64,000 nucleotides of DNA, taken from the NCBI RefSeq assembly GCF_001625305.1, contig NW_017802379.1, positions 2,337,328 through 2,401,327 on the forward strand. The letters run 5' to 3'. Source of the DNA: Branchiostoma belcheri (Eukaryota; Chordata; Leptocardii; Amphioxiformes; Branchiostomatidae). Position numbers and translations under genes: made by a program. A model generated the notes under the pieces. That model made no database searches. It saw only the letters and a program-made list of their open reading frames with translations, and was not told the DNA's origin. The first letter of the stretch is position 1. The number at the start of each line of letters is the position of its first letter. Below are positions 50,601-61,978 of the stretch, piece by piece.

Positions 50601-53600
50601 ACCAGTATACACAAAATCTGTGGCAGGCACATTTGATAGTAAACACTTCAAGACAATCTAGGTACTAACATTTCAACTAAGGAAAAATAGACAAAACCTG
50701 TTGAGAAAGTACAAAATACTCACTTGCAGCAGTTTGCCAGAGGCAGGCCATTAAAGGCCTCCATCCCGATGATGGAGAAGAAGAAGTAAAAGATCAGAAG
50801 GGCAACTGCAACACTGGAGAGAAAGGAGGAACATTTTTGTTAGAACTGTTACATTATGCTGTTAAAATAAACATATAGTTACACAGGCTGACTCAATTAC
50901 ATGTACACTTAATAATATGCCTATTCCATGTTTACCAGTTTCTCAATATTACAAATATTTGTAACATATAACCAAGCTGTAGTGTTAAAGTGTCAAATAT
51001 CTCTAACATACCATATCTATATTATTGGTCATCCTGGGAACAAGAATGGACAAATTTGGACTTCATGTACCTGACCATCCTGGGAAGGAGAGCGAAGAAT
51101 GTCCCCAGGACATCTCTGTACCTTTTCTTAACCTTGAACAACCTGAAAAATATAAAATAGGTGTTGGTTTTTGAATCATCACAAATCAACAACACAGATA
51201 ACAAAGGATAAGAGTAACATGTTCTAAAGTCTATATGTAGACGGTGATATAAATGTGAAACACTTTCAAATTCATATTTTTTGATACAAGCATTTTGCTG
51301 GCCTTACCTGAGCAGTCGGAGCGGTCTAAGAACCAGGATGTAGTGAAAGGTCAGGTCCAGGTCACCTCCGGTGTCAAAGTTCTGACCCAATGTTCCCACA
51401 ATTCCTGCTACTGTGACCAGGAAGTCAAACCTGAGTCAAGGCAAAACACAAGGTAAACAGAAGAACCTAAAGAAAACTGTGCATGTCATGTAAACATCTG
51501 AGTCATGGAAACTACAAATTGTAAGTTTGACAATATGAATTTCAAAATCTCAATGATGCAAATGTGGCCAAAAGACAGTGTAATCTTTGTGAGGTTGTCT
51601 TTTAAGGCTTATTTGGCAAATAGATATCCTTCAGTACCAAGGACAGATCTACACAGTAAACACATGTACATGTGTTAACTCACAACTACTGTTGAGGATA
51701 ACTGTGAAAACAAATCACTTTCAGCACCAAGGGCAGAACTAGGTGCAGCAGTAGTAATTTCAAAGTGCAATTCAGCACCAAGGACAGGGCTACCAATGGA
51801 ACATAACGGTATACTAACCAATTGCAGGTGATATTCAATTAAGTGAATCTTTCTACTCACACATTCCATCCTGAATGAAAGTATGTCCAAGCTCCTAGAC
51901 CAATGATCTTCAGTAAAGCCTCCACGACATAGACTGAAAACAAAAGGTTACGCATATAGTTAACGTCCAATCTATACCAGAAATAGAAAAATAAAACATA
52001 GATAGACAAAATGGTTAAGGTCACATCCACTGCTATGTAGGAAATTTAATGAGATTACAACTTTGTAAAGAGCAAATAACCTGTGATATCGATAATGAAG
52101 TAATTGTTAAAGTTATAAAAAATGTCTTACTTGTGACAAACAGAATGGCATTCCAGGTAACTTCTACATCAGCAGGAGATTTGCTGTCGTCATCTGTAAA
52201 CAGAAGTACAGAGTCATTGTTTGGATACAATATTCTGAAACTACTGAAAATTTACATTTAATGTATCAGACATGGAGTCTCCTCTGGCCCTGTGTTTTAG
52301 GCCAAAGACAAGTACCAATATTTAAATCCGCTTACTAGATATGATGATGGTGTCAGCGAGAATCCAGCACCCATTGACACTGATGACTAGATCTGTAAGA
52401 TAGACAATATTCCATTTCTTACATAACACAAGACACAACAAGTACTACAACAATTATACAAGTTGCATGCATTCTTATATAGCCATTATTTTGAAAATGA
52501 AGAACTGAAACAGCAAATGTTCAACTTCAAGGGCTTACTCTTAACTTTGTGATGATTTTTTTTCATATTGTACCACACTGCACTTTAAGAATAAATATAA
52601 AGGAAGAGAATGTCATATCAACAAAAATTATTTCAAACTTACAAATGAAATACTCAAAGAACTTGTGTGTCACCAGCTTGTAGATTCCTGGTAATGAAGA
52701 AAATATCATTTAAAAATATGTCAAATATTTCTTGACATAAAACAACCATTGCCTAACTAATTACCTCAACTATAAGAAGGTGATTTGATGTTACTTGCAT
52801 CACTTTGAGTATCAACAATTTTCTTTCCAATGGATATTTTTAATTAACTTCATGCAGCATGTTTGCTTGAGTTTGCAGCACATAAATTTTGATAGTGAGT
52901 TTTCAATTTTTTCCAGTTGAAACAATACAAATGTAGCTGTAGCAACACTTTGGAAATGCATGCACCTGAAGCCACAGACTTACCAGTGAAGATGGCACAG
53001 AAATTTTAAAACTAACTGAAAAGTAAAACAAATGACACTAAATGTACCTTTGGCAGCAATGAATAGTGGTGTGGGAAGCTTCCACACCTCAAACCAGGCT
53101 CCTGCTGCCTCGTGCTAAAACACATTCAAGAGAAAAACAATTACCAAGAAAACTTCAAATCTAGACACATCAAGGAGATTAAACAAAGATTATCTACACA
53201 TCTATCCAATCAGCTGTCTTGAAAATGCAAAGTCTTTCTAATTTAGTGTTGGCTTATTCTATTGCTAAATAACTTTATCAAACAACTTTAAGTTAGTAAT
53301 ACCTTCCAGCTGAACCTAGCTCCTTCATAGACACGGTAGAATTCCTCCAAGCTATGAGAAAAAACAAAAGTAATGACTCTTGTATATTATAAGAAGAAAG
53401 AAACAATTTCAAATTGAACAAATTTAGTACAAGTAGCGGTATGAAATTTATCATTGCAAATACATATTTCCCTGTGTCATGAAATGTAAAAACCACTGTA
53501 CAAACATAAAACTGCTGCAAATATTTCACAATTCACAGTTACTGTAACAATCTGATGAACTTCTCATGGAATGGCTTAGGAACAGAAAGATGCTTGTTTC

Positions 53601-56600
53601 ACACCTTATTTTCCCGTCCCCACCAGTGTTGATAGCCTTGAAGGCCAGGTAGACATCCCGTTCACTCTTCCCTGGTCTGTAGTGGTTCATCAACCCACGG
53701 AAGTGAGTCCAGCTCACAAAACTGGGGTTCTATCAAGAGAAATACATGTACAGTCAGATACCTTAATGCACATGTACAAATAAAGGGTTTTAATAGTAAC
53801 TTTATCACAATGTCAGTTTGAGTTGATTATAATGGTAATAATTCTTTTCACTGTGTGACATAACACCTGCAAGCAAACATAGATGTTAACCCTTTATTAA
53901 TGATATTATTTGCAAACTGAGTGTGCCCTTACCCGTCGGCTAACCAGTAGCCTGAAGGCCCTCTCTGCAGCCTCTCGTTTATGTAGAAACAGCTTACAGA
54001 ACTTACTCTTCTCTATCCCCAGAAACGTGTCGTACACCACAGCCAGCAACTACAACAGATCACAGTGACAAGGACATCAGATTTAAACAAGTTATTTACA
54101 AACATGTGGCAGCTTCAGCATACCCAGTAGAATTAGGAGAGTAATCATTAGTTTTATTTCTAGCAAATTAGATGTAAGATTTTTAGATGTTTAATTAGCA
54201 ATGTCATTACGTTAAAGCATTCCAACAAAATCCGGGCACTGCTGATTAGGCATATGCATAGACTAGTTTCAATTGTAGGCAATTTATACTGCTTGTAAAT
54301 AGCATTCATATTAACACATGTACAGAAATAGAAACATATGTCCTGACCAGATTCATGAGGAAGTACAGCACCAGTGACAGGTAGAGGATGAAAAACATGC
54401 TGGACCAGCGGGACTGTTTGTATGCAGGCATCATCACATCTGGATAGCTACATCAGGCAAAGGCATTATTCAGGTTCAGTTTAACACAGTCTACATTTAA
54501 AAACTAAAAGGTGACATTTCATGCTGTATTTGAAAAACTGATCTATCTATCATATTTAGATCAACAAGCCACATTAGTCTTTTAAAAGAGTTACTAGTAC
54601 CAATATTTTGTAAATTCTTCTTATATGTACCTTGCTATGAGTATGACAATACATGTAATTGACTAGTACACTAAGGCCAGACCAATTTAATTTCTTGGTT
54701 AACGGATTTTTCTAGAAAAATAATGGAGCGGGCGGGCGAAAAAAAAATAAAAATAAAAACAGGCCTAGGCATCCTATTATGGCCCAAAATGGTACGATAG
54801 GAGCCATGAAGTCAACACACCAGGCTTGTTCAAAATTTAAACAATGAATTTTGAACTTTTAATGATACCATTGTATTGAAAGATGGAATAACTGTAACAA
54901 CTAGGATGAAAAGGACTGTTTTAAACTGTTCAGGGCAAAATATGAGCATTTTACAGTTGATTCTAAATTTTTATTTTTATTTGCAAATAAAAAAAAAAAT
55001 GAAGCGGCGAATCCGTTAACCAAGAAATTAAATTGGTGTGGCCTAAGCTAGCAGCTTATAAACAACAGTTCTTCAATACTACCGCTAGAGATGTGTAATG
55101 TTAGAAATGACTCACTTTGCTGTTGTCAGGAGCACAAATAGGTTGATGAAAGAGTCCTCCAAGGTACGGAAATACTGTAGGTGGTAAATTAAGAGTTCCG
55201 AATATTGTAATGGTATTGAGTGTCATGTATCAGTCACATTTTAAATATAAGAAACTTTGTGATGATTCCATTTCTTTCATAACTTTTAGGCAATTTTGGG
55301 AAGAGGATTTGGAATAGATTATAATTGTAACTCATGAATATGTAGGTGCACTTTGATAAAGTACATACTTGGTATAATGCATGAAAATGTGTTATATGAA
55401 AAAAAACTTTACGATTTATATTTAAGATCCAGAGAAACAGAGAAATCTGTTTAAAGCAGCAATAGTAGGTGTGGCAGAAGTAACTACTTACAGGGTCATC
55501 TTTGTTCGGGGAGAAAAAGTAGAATCCTAGATAGGGAGACACAATGACAGGTTCAAGGATGTGACTAGCACCATCCAAACTACATTGTCATGATCATGCA
55601 CACTAATACATATATTCATACTCAAGGCACAGATCCAAAATTCAATTTAAGACTAAGAGAACAGAATGTTGTTAAGAAATACATCAATAAAAAAATTGAC
55701 CAATCACCAATCAAAAAATTGACCAATCACTTCATTAATGAATAATCAACAAAATATTAATGAACTAGTGAAATAATTGATTAACTGATCAATGAATGAA
55801 TGACTAGTCTTGAACTTACCGAGTATAGCAAAGATGAGCATGAAGAACAGAAGAAGAACCAGCATGTCCAGGATGGGTGGTAGTGACTGGAGAATCTGCC
55901 GCAAGGTTCTGTACAGATATACACAATCATATATTATTAAACTATGAGTAACTTTAGGCCATGCAAACTTATAAGGCACTTCAAAATTTAATGTTGAATT
56001 CCATTAGTTATGCAAACTAATAGCAAAGAAAAACTGTGAAATACGTCTGTCAGCATTTTTGGAAGATCTCAAGCTCATGACTGTAAAAACATGTGACATG
56101 GTCTGATGTATAATAGTTCTCACCTCCTCACCCCTCCGCAGTAGTGTGAGTCGATGAGGAATATCGGGCGGAGAGCTCGCGTCACGCGTATATGGCTCTT
56201 CTGGCGTATAAGTACGATGATGGCTTCAGCAAACATGACCACCAGTGTCACTGTCTGTTAAAAAGACAATGTGACGGTCATAGTTACAGACTGAGTATGA
56301 TTATTCAAAATATCGTATTTGCTCATCAACACCTTACCTGGAACAGACTACACACTTCCAAAAAATAACTTCTTCAGGTTGGTAGAACATATGATATTGG
56401 GATCTTCTTGTACACAACCAGATATTCTCTCACCTTGGTTACGTTTTGATGTCTAAGTATCATACACCTTCCTCATAGTACTGCTTTTTGCCATTTTAAA
56501 ACATTATAAAGCAAGGTAAGGGAATCTCCAGTTGTGTACAAGAAACTCCCAATATCAAGACTACACCCTCACCTTTATCATGGTTCTCTTGTGAGTGGCA

Positions 56601-58023
56601 AAAGCCTTGGGACCCAACCATCGCATCTTCAGACCAAGCTCCACACCCAGCAGCACCAGTGCAAATAGTTCCAGAGATCCATGAATCTGAAATAAAACCA
56701 TTACACAAAATTCAAGATTTTATCAACACTTCTGAACTTCTGAACTAAACATCCATGAAGCTGATCATAAGTATGTATACATAAAATTCCATGTTATTAT
56801 TATTATTATCCTCAGAAGCCTGAGATGTCAGTGCACTGATCATGAAAGGAAAGAGCAGCCTAAACTGGAACTCATGATCCTACCTGGCCAAAGGAATCTA
56901 CTCTATTCTACTCTATTATGTTACCTGTAGTAAGGTATGCATGCAAGTCCATACATTTTAATTTTTGTACAAATTAAAGCGGGGGTAACCAACTTCGTTC
57001 ATCTGAACTGAGTGAATACTTACTGCAATGTCGATTGAGTAAAAAGCCGGGGGCTCAAACAATGCTAGACCAAGCAGAAGCAGGGAGACAGCCAGGTCCA
57101 TGACATAGAACCATGTCTGATGCACCAGTAGGTAGGCAGGCAGGGCCTTGTGACTGTGGGGGTGGGTGTCAAACTTGTCATTGTTTCCTCCTTCCTGTAA
57201 GCAGGCAAACAGAGAGAAAGCAAATGATCATCATGATGGTACCAGGCAACCAAATCTGCAATTACCTTGTACAGAAGGCACTTAACGCTAGATGAATATG
57301 TAGGACATTTGTGCACTTTGTAAATGATACAGATTATCAAATTTCGAAATGGAAACACAGAAAAAACAGTACATGTTCCTATAAAGTCACTCTTTATGAT
57401 CATTCCAAAACATAAACCCACAGACATGCCCCAAAAATATTCAAAAGCCCCATCAATTATTCTGATCAGCTTTAATGTAGATTATGTCTGTTTAAATATT
57501 GCATTCCGTTTAGTATCTTAGACTTAACTCATAATTCCATGTGCATGTGTAACGTTATACCTGTAGATATATAGATGCTTCCTGGTAGTTGAACTTCCAG
57601 AGTCGCCGTGCGTGGTCCACTCTGCTCCGAACACTGCGCTGTCTGATCAGGTCACTCTCAGATCCGGCTGAATCTGGAAAAAAACACAGGGATCATTTCA
57701 TACCGTAAACCCATCTAATTATACTGCGGCACATTGCAATTAAAATCGAAAGTTTTAGACTGTATTTAACTTATGGTTAACAAAATTTGGTGGTACTTCT
57801 ATGTCAAAAGACATCTACATATTTATAGCTTGCCAACTTAAAAACAGTTTGTGACAATTTCAAACCTTACAGTACAACACACATGTTGTTGTGACAGATA
57901 CGGTTAACCACAGGAACAGGAAGTAACTGACACTTGTGAGATAAAAACCTTATCAGTGTTTCAAGGCTGTGAAAATGTGAACATTTTGGTGGTTTATAAT
58001 TTGCAGTTTTCGCTGATATTCTG

Positions 58024-58062
<39 letters not shown>

Positions 58063-58380
58063 AAGTAGTGAAATATTGCGCTTTTATAGATATATGAATA
58101 CATGTAGGAAGTAATGTTGACGGCGTAAACTTAGAAGATGGCGAACCAATTCGTAGAAGCTCAAATTACGTAATTCAATACAAGAACAGCAAATTATATG
58201 GTGTTGGAAAAGATATCAAATGTTACAGTAGTACAACGTTTACAAAGCCTAGATGATAACCTATCCTAGCTTACCTATACTGTTGATGGAGGCTGTATCA
58301 ATGTCACTCAGGGCGAGAGGTTTGTTCGGTCCAAAATAATCGTCGTAAAAGGGCAGATCCAAGTCTTCGTCGGCAGACAT
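47627..58380 (-). CDS. TPCN1: Two-pore calcium/sodium channel 1 (TPC1)
   Basis: 27 exons, all GT-AG with consistent phases, give 796 residues (human TPC1: 816). Exons: 58275-58380, 57561-57673, 57024-57194, 56573-56686, 56124-56254, 55820-55908, 55492-55526, 55116-55174, 54348-54447, 53933-54049, 53605-53729, 53303-53351, 53048-53114, 52643-52687, 52336-52392, 52131-52193, 51861-51933, 51308-51430, 51071-51142, 50724-50813, 50181-50269, 49319-49365, 49117-49185, 48811-48898, 48269-48381, 48041-48118, 47627-47734. The protein has two six-helix Shaker-like domains joined by an EF-hand linker. Visible marks: [20 protein letters not shown] before IS1; IS4 [15 protein letters not shown]; pore I filter TTANYPD (270-276); linker with an EF-like loop at 379-390; IIS4 [19 protein letters not shown] with R540, R543 and R546; pore II filter FELTVVNNW with VNN. 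TPC1 works as a dimer in endolysosomal membranes and is gated by PI(3,5)P2, voltage and NAADP-linked partners. The N terminus shows no obvious dileucine sorting signal. The wording is much closer to human TPC1 than to TPC2. Confidence 0.96.
49423..49818. mobile_element. hAT-type MITE (396 bp) with 8-bp target duplication
   Basis: Terminal inverted repeats TAGTGATGCATACC / GGTATGCATCACTA are exact over 14 bases, and TTGACAAG flanks both ends (49415-49422, 49819-49826). Eight-base duplications and ends of the form (C/T)AGTGATGC are typical of hAT transposons. The interior has several AAGTCCGGA / TCCGGACTT dyads and no coding frame. It lies in the TPC1 intron between exons 21 and 22. Confidence 0.85.
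51630..51792. repeat. Three-copy 22-bp motif in a TPC1 intron
   Basis: A motif close to TTCAGCACCAAGGACAG plus CTA occurs at 51630-51651, 51720-51741 and 51771-51792, with two or three differences between copies and uneven spacing. It lies between TPC1 exons 17 and 18. No function is known to me. Confidence 0.6.
54675..55043. mobile_element. Harbinger-type MITE (369 bp), TAA target duplication
   Basis: The left end GGCCAGACCAATTTAATTTC and its continuation through TTGGTTAACGGATT match the inverted right end over about 34 bases with one mismatch (G/C). TAA flanks both sides (54672-54674 and 55044-55046). The interior is A/T-rich with GGCGGGCG near the left end and AGCGGCG near the right. The outermost GGCCA matches the element at 1521-1906, but the inner sequences differ, so they are separate families in one superfamily. 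It sits in the TPC1 intron between exons 8 and 9. Confidence 0.78.
58025..58061. repeat. (ATTG)n microsatellite
   Basis: About nine uninterrupted ATTG units in the first intron of TPC1, between exons 1 and 2. Confidence 0.9.
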
Positions 58381-58656
58381 CTTACCTAAGTCTTGTAACG
58401 TAATGCTTACAACCGCTGGATTGCACTTTTAGTGGTCATCCATGCACGTTATCTTCAATTATGGATGCTATGACAGCATCTGTCAAACCTCAAGGTTCAA
58501 ACCATCTTGTAAGTACATAGACAAAGTCCAGGACAGAGAAATTGACGATGTAATTCGTTAAGTTTTATGCACTGAATCACACAACTGTTGAGCGCCTGAC
58601 AAGGTCGTGCTGACGTTTTGATATTATGGTCTCGCTAAATCTCGCCTACGATAAAA

Positions 58657-58666
58657 TCTCGCGAGA
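58657..58666. promoter_or_regulatory. TCTCGCGAGA palindromic promoter element
   Basis: A perfect ten-base TCTCGCGAGA. In vertebrates this element marks CpG-type, often bidirectional housekeeping promoters and is bound by BANP. Two further TCTCGC half copies stand within 35 bases upstream (GTCTCGCTAA, ATCTCGCCTA). That an amphioxus BANP binds here is inference. Confidence 0.7.
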
Positions 58667-58694
58667 TGTGTGAGGAAGAGGTCAGTGACCTATT

Positions 58695-58707
58695 TTGCCA
58701 TGGCAAC
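58695..58707. promoter_or_regulatory. RFX X-box (TTGCCATGGCAAC)
   Basis: TTGCCATGGCAAC differs from the full palindromic X-box GTTGCCATGGCAAC only in its first base. RFX factors bind such sites upstream of ciliary genes across animals, and the gene to the right, IQCD/DRC10, encodes a motile-axoneme subunit. The site is 449 bases from the IQCD start codon and 29 bases from the TCTCGCGAGA element. Confidence 0.75.
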
Positions 58708-59155
58708 GACGGACTCACAAGAGCCTGATCCCTTTCAGAGAATTAGTATCATTGCGCTGAAAGATCAAGAATTTGGCATTTTGCCTTTAATCGGATGGCC
58801 AAAGTAACTTGATAAGACATTCGTACTTTATCCCATGTAAAATTAGATTATTTATTGAACGAAAATTATAAAGTAGTGGTTTTTATTTATGGTACTACTT
58901 TATACAAGCGCAGTAGTCGAGCCAAACAACGTGAAACAACAATCAAGCCTGCAGAACTACGAAGAAGTGGATGTGTGCTCGGAAAAGTTGGACGTCGTGA
59001 GTCTTTTATCTCTTTGACAGGACTCTTGGAAGGATCTTCTTCATACAGATTGCAAGGAGAAGTTAGAGTACACATTTTAGGATTGTTTAGAAAGGATTGA
59101 CGACGGCAAGAGTTTGTTTTTGGTTGTTTGGAAACGTCGAGATTACACAGAAAAC

Positions 59156-61978
59156 ATGGCGGACGTTTTAGCTCCAGCTTCTAAACCGACCCACAGCAGG
59201 ACTCCGATCATGGCCTCCCTGGGCGGCACGAGTAAGAGAAACCAGCCGGACGCCTTGAGAGTCTTGGACCCGGCAAGGAAGAAGCTAACGGCGGTGGAGT
59301 CCCAGCGTATAGTGGCGGTTTTGGAGGACGCCATCAAGAGGGGAGAACTTTTGGCTCTGTTGCCTCACGTCAACAAGAACATGGACAGATTTAGCGTGGT
59401 TCTGGGGGTAGAACTGAAGAGGGAGATAGAGCACCACTGCGAGCTGCAGAGGACCTTCAACGGGCTCCTGATGCCGAAGGAATCGACGGGAGACAGGGGG
59501 TCTTCGGCCGGGAGTTCCAGAACGGGATCTGCAGGTAAAAACCTTGACTTTGAAACTTTGTGTCATCATAGTAGTATATGTCTTGACTGTACAGATGTAA
59601 CTTCATGTAAGAGATCATGTTTTCCCTTTCAACATCATGAACATTTGATGTTTTGTTAGTCTTTTTTGAAGTACAGCATTGTCCTTTGAAACGAAATCTA
59701 AACATGATTCACTTGACTATTGCCCCTTACTTACTAAATTACTTGGGCCCTTGGCCTTGGTATTAATTATATATTTAAACTCATTAAATATTTGGTGCAG
59801 TGACTTCTCTATTGAAAAATTTGCAGTTAACTTTAAAAGTCCTGCGAAATACATCCCCTCAAACTTACATTAATTTTCAGTTGCCATCTTACTCTAATAG
59901 AACCCTTTACACAGATATTCAAATCAAGTTACTAATACATCTTGTTGCTGTTCCCCCAGGCAGCAGAAAAGGCAGTGCCACCACCTCTAGGACAGCAGGA
60001 GATCACAGCGACATGAACAGCATGTTCAGTGAACAGCAGACCCGCAAGCTACAGGTGATACAGCAGCAGCTGGCCCACTCTACCAGGAACATCTTACGCC
60101 TGTTCAGCATCAACCCAGCAGCTGTCAGTGCTGTCAGGGCAGAGAACAGCGTGTTGACAGCACAGGAGCAAGAGTTGTTGGGGGTACGACATCATAATAA
60201 ATCACATTGATGCATAGATCATTATAAAGCTGCTCAGAGGGGCATTGGCAGTGGGAATGTTGCCAAAGTAAAGGTTGTTAGTTGGATTCAAATTGCTGAA
60301 TTTGTATTTTCTTTCACTGGTTCTAAATCAAATAATATAAATATTGTGATTGAGTGTTTTCTCCCAATATTATTTTTGGCATCACATTAAAGCTACATTT
60401 GTACCTTTTCTTTAATGAAGTATCTGTAAAAAGCTTGAAATTTCAAAAGTGACCATACATGTATCTGTGCAAGGAGAAATCACACAAAAAATGTAGATTG
60501 TGATCTTTGATACTCTTAATGTAATCATCTCGCTCCTGTATTTTACAGGGTCTAACCGAATTGAAGGAGATCTGTGTGGAGCGGCTGTTGATGACCCCCC
60601 TGGAGGAGAAGCAGAGGGCAGAGTACGTGGACAGCATCACCATCAGGGACAGGAAAAATGCTGAGATCATCGACAAACTGGAGGCAGAGCTGGGGGAGGC
60701 AGAGGACGAGAGGGACATGGAGGTGTGCACCTATCACTGTCAAACCTAATGGGGGGCATTGTAGGAAATGCGTTTGGGGGCCAGGGGTGTCATGAGGAAG
60801 GAATGTTGTTGCAATGTTCATCTTGCTGATTGGAACTCTTTAATTCTAATGATCAGGGACAAGTTTAGATTATTGACGCCCTAAGAAATTGGAACCAAAA
60901 AAGTTTCTCTGATCGCAAAATTTGCCGTACTGTGCTCTTTCTCACATCTGACATCTGAATTATTTCTTCCTTTAGATCAGCAAAAGGAACGACCACATCC
61001 GCAAGCTGAAGAACCAGCTGCACACGATCGAGAAGTTCTCAGAGGAGCACATCCGCAGAACCAAGATGGACGCGGACAAGGAGGAGCAGGCTGACACACG
61101 CAACTCCGAGTCCAAGAAGGGCAAACTCCAGCAGGAGATCAACCAGCTGAAACAGCAGCTGGCCAACCTGACAGCAGAGCACAGGGAGAGCGAGCTGGCA
61201 CTCAGAAAGGTGCTGAACACTGAACAGATTAATTTTGTAGAGAGAGGAGTACTTTGGACTAATTATTGCCTTTTACAGCTTGAACTTAAAGTTAGAATAG
61301 TCACAACTTGAACTTAAAGTTACTGTAGTCACATACTATATTTTTATCCATTGTCCATCCTTTATTTTTATGTTACATGTACTTGCAATTAGCCTACGGG
61401 TAAGAACTAAATGCAATAAACTTTCTCTTAAAAATTTGATATTTGGATAGAGTTCTAAGACTGTTGGACTAAAATGTGAAACTTTCTGCTCACAGAGGAA
61501 GTTCAAGATCGAGACAGAAGTAGAGAACTGGATTCAGAAGTACGATGCAGACATGGGCGACCGACAGACGGAGTATGAAGAGGTGGATGCAGTGTACACA
61601 GAGGAGAAGGCCCAACTTAACGAACTGGAAGAAAAGTTTAAGACTCTGGAGGCTGAGTACACAAAGATCATGGAAGAAAAGAGGATAGCAGCAGAGAAAA
61701 AGGTATGTAACTTCAACAGAATTTGTCTAAGCCTACGGTTTCTACTGCAAAGAACTTTAGTCTGTGTAACACAAACTCACGCTGAATTTACAGTTACTGT
61801 ATTTAATTGAGGTATCTATTTTGCTTCCCAGGAACAAGAAGAAAGGGAGCTTGAGATGGCCATCCGGGCTGCCACAGTGGTCCAGGCCTTCTGGAGATCC
61901 TACAAGGTCCGCAAGATGCTCAAGCAGAAGACCAAGGGCAAAGGGAAGGGCAAGAAGGGAAAGAAAGGGAAGAAGTAG
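59156..61978 (+). CDS. IQCD: IQ motif-containing protein D / dynein regulatory complex subunit 10
   Basis: Six exons (59156-59534, 59960-60183, 60549-60722, 60976-61209, 61496-61702, 61832-61978) splice in frame to 454 residues (human IQCD: 449). Order: a disordered N terminus; RKKLTAVESQRIVAVLEDAI (family LT..E..RI..ILDEAI); a Ser/Gly linker; HSTRNILRLFSINPAAV (human STKNVLRLLLSNP); a long coiled coil from about 203 to 405 including RKFKIETEVENWIQKYDADM, almost identical to the human segment; one IQ motif, VQAFWRSYKVRKML (422-436); and a Lys/Gly-rich tail. DRC10 is part of the nexin-dynein regulatory complex that links doublet microtubules in motile cilia and sperm; the IQ motif should bind calmodulin. 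The start at 59156 (AAAACATGG) is preferred to the in-frame ATG at 59114 because of context and family length. An AATAAA lies at 62096-62101. An X-box upstream suggests RFX control. Confidence 0.94.

Larger units (their letters stand above)
58381..59155. promoter_or_regulatory. Bidirectional promoter region, TPC1 / IQCD
   Basis: 775 bases separate the divergent start codons. Two strong motifs lie in its middle, listed separately: TCTCGCGAGA and an RFX X-box. The right part (58855-59100) has an open frame of 81 codons with no family resemblance, probably 5' UTR of IQCD. I saw no TATA box at a useful position, in keeping with a dispersed housekeeping-type promoter. Confidence 0.65.

Noticed and set aside
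47627-58380. TPC2 or TPC3 instead of TPC1
   Set aside because: The N-terminal NYQEAxIYLQEG motif, the VNN filter and the length fit TPC1 far better.
58855-59100. 81-codon frame in the TPC1/IQCD promoter
   Set aside because: No family resemblance; more likely IQCD 5' UTR or spacer.
59114-59155. Upstream in-frame ATG of IQCD adding 14 residues
   Set aside because: Poorer start context and no counterpart in the family; MADVLAP at 59156 is preferred.
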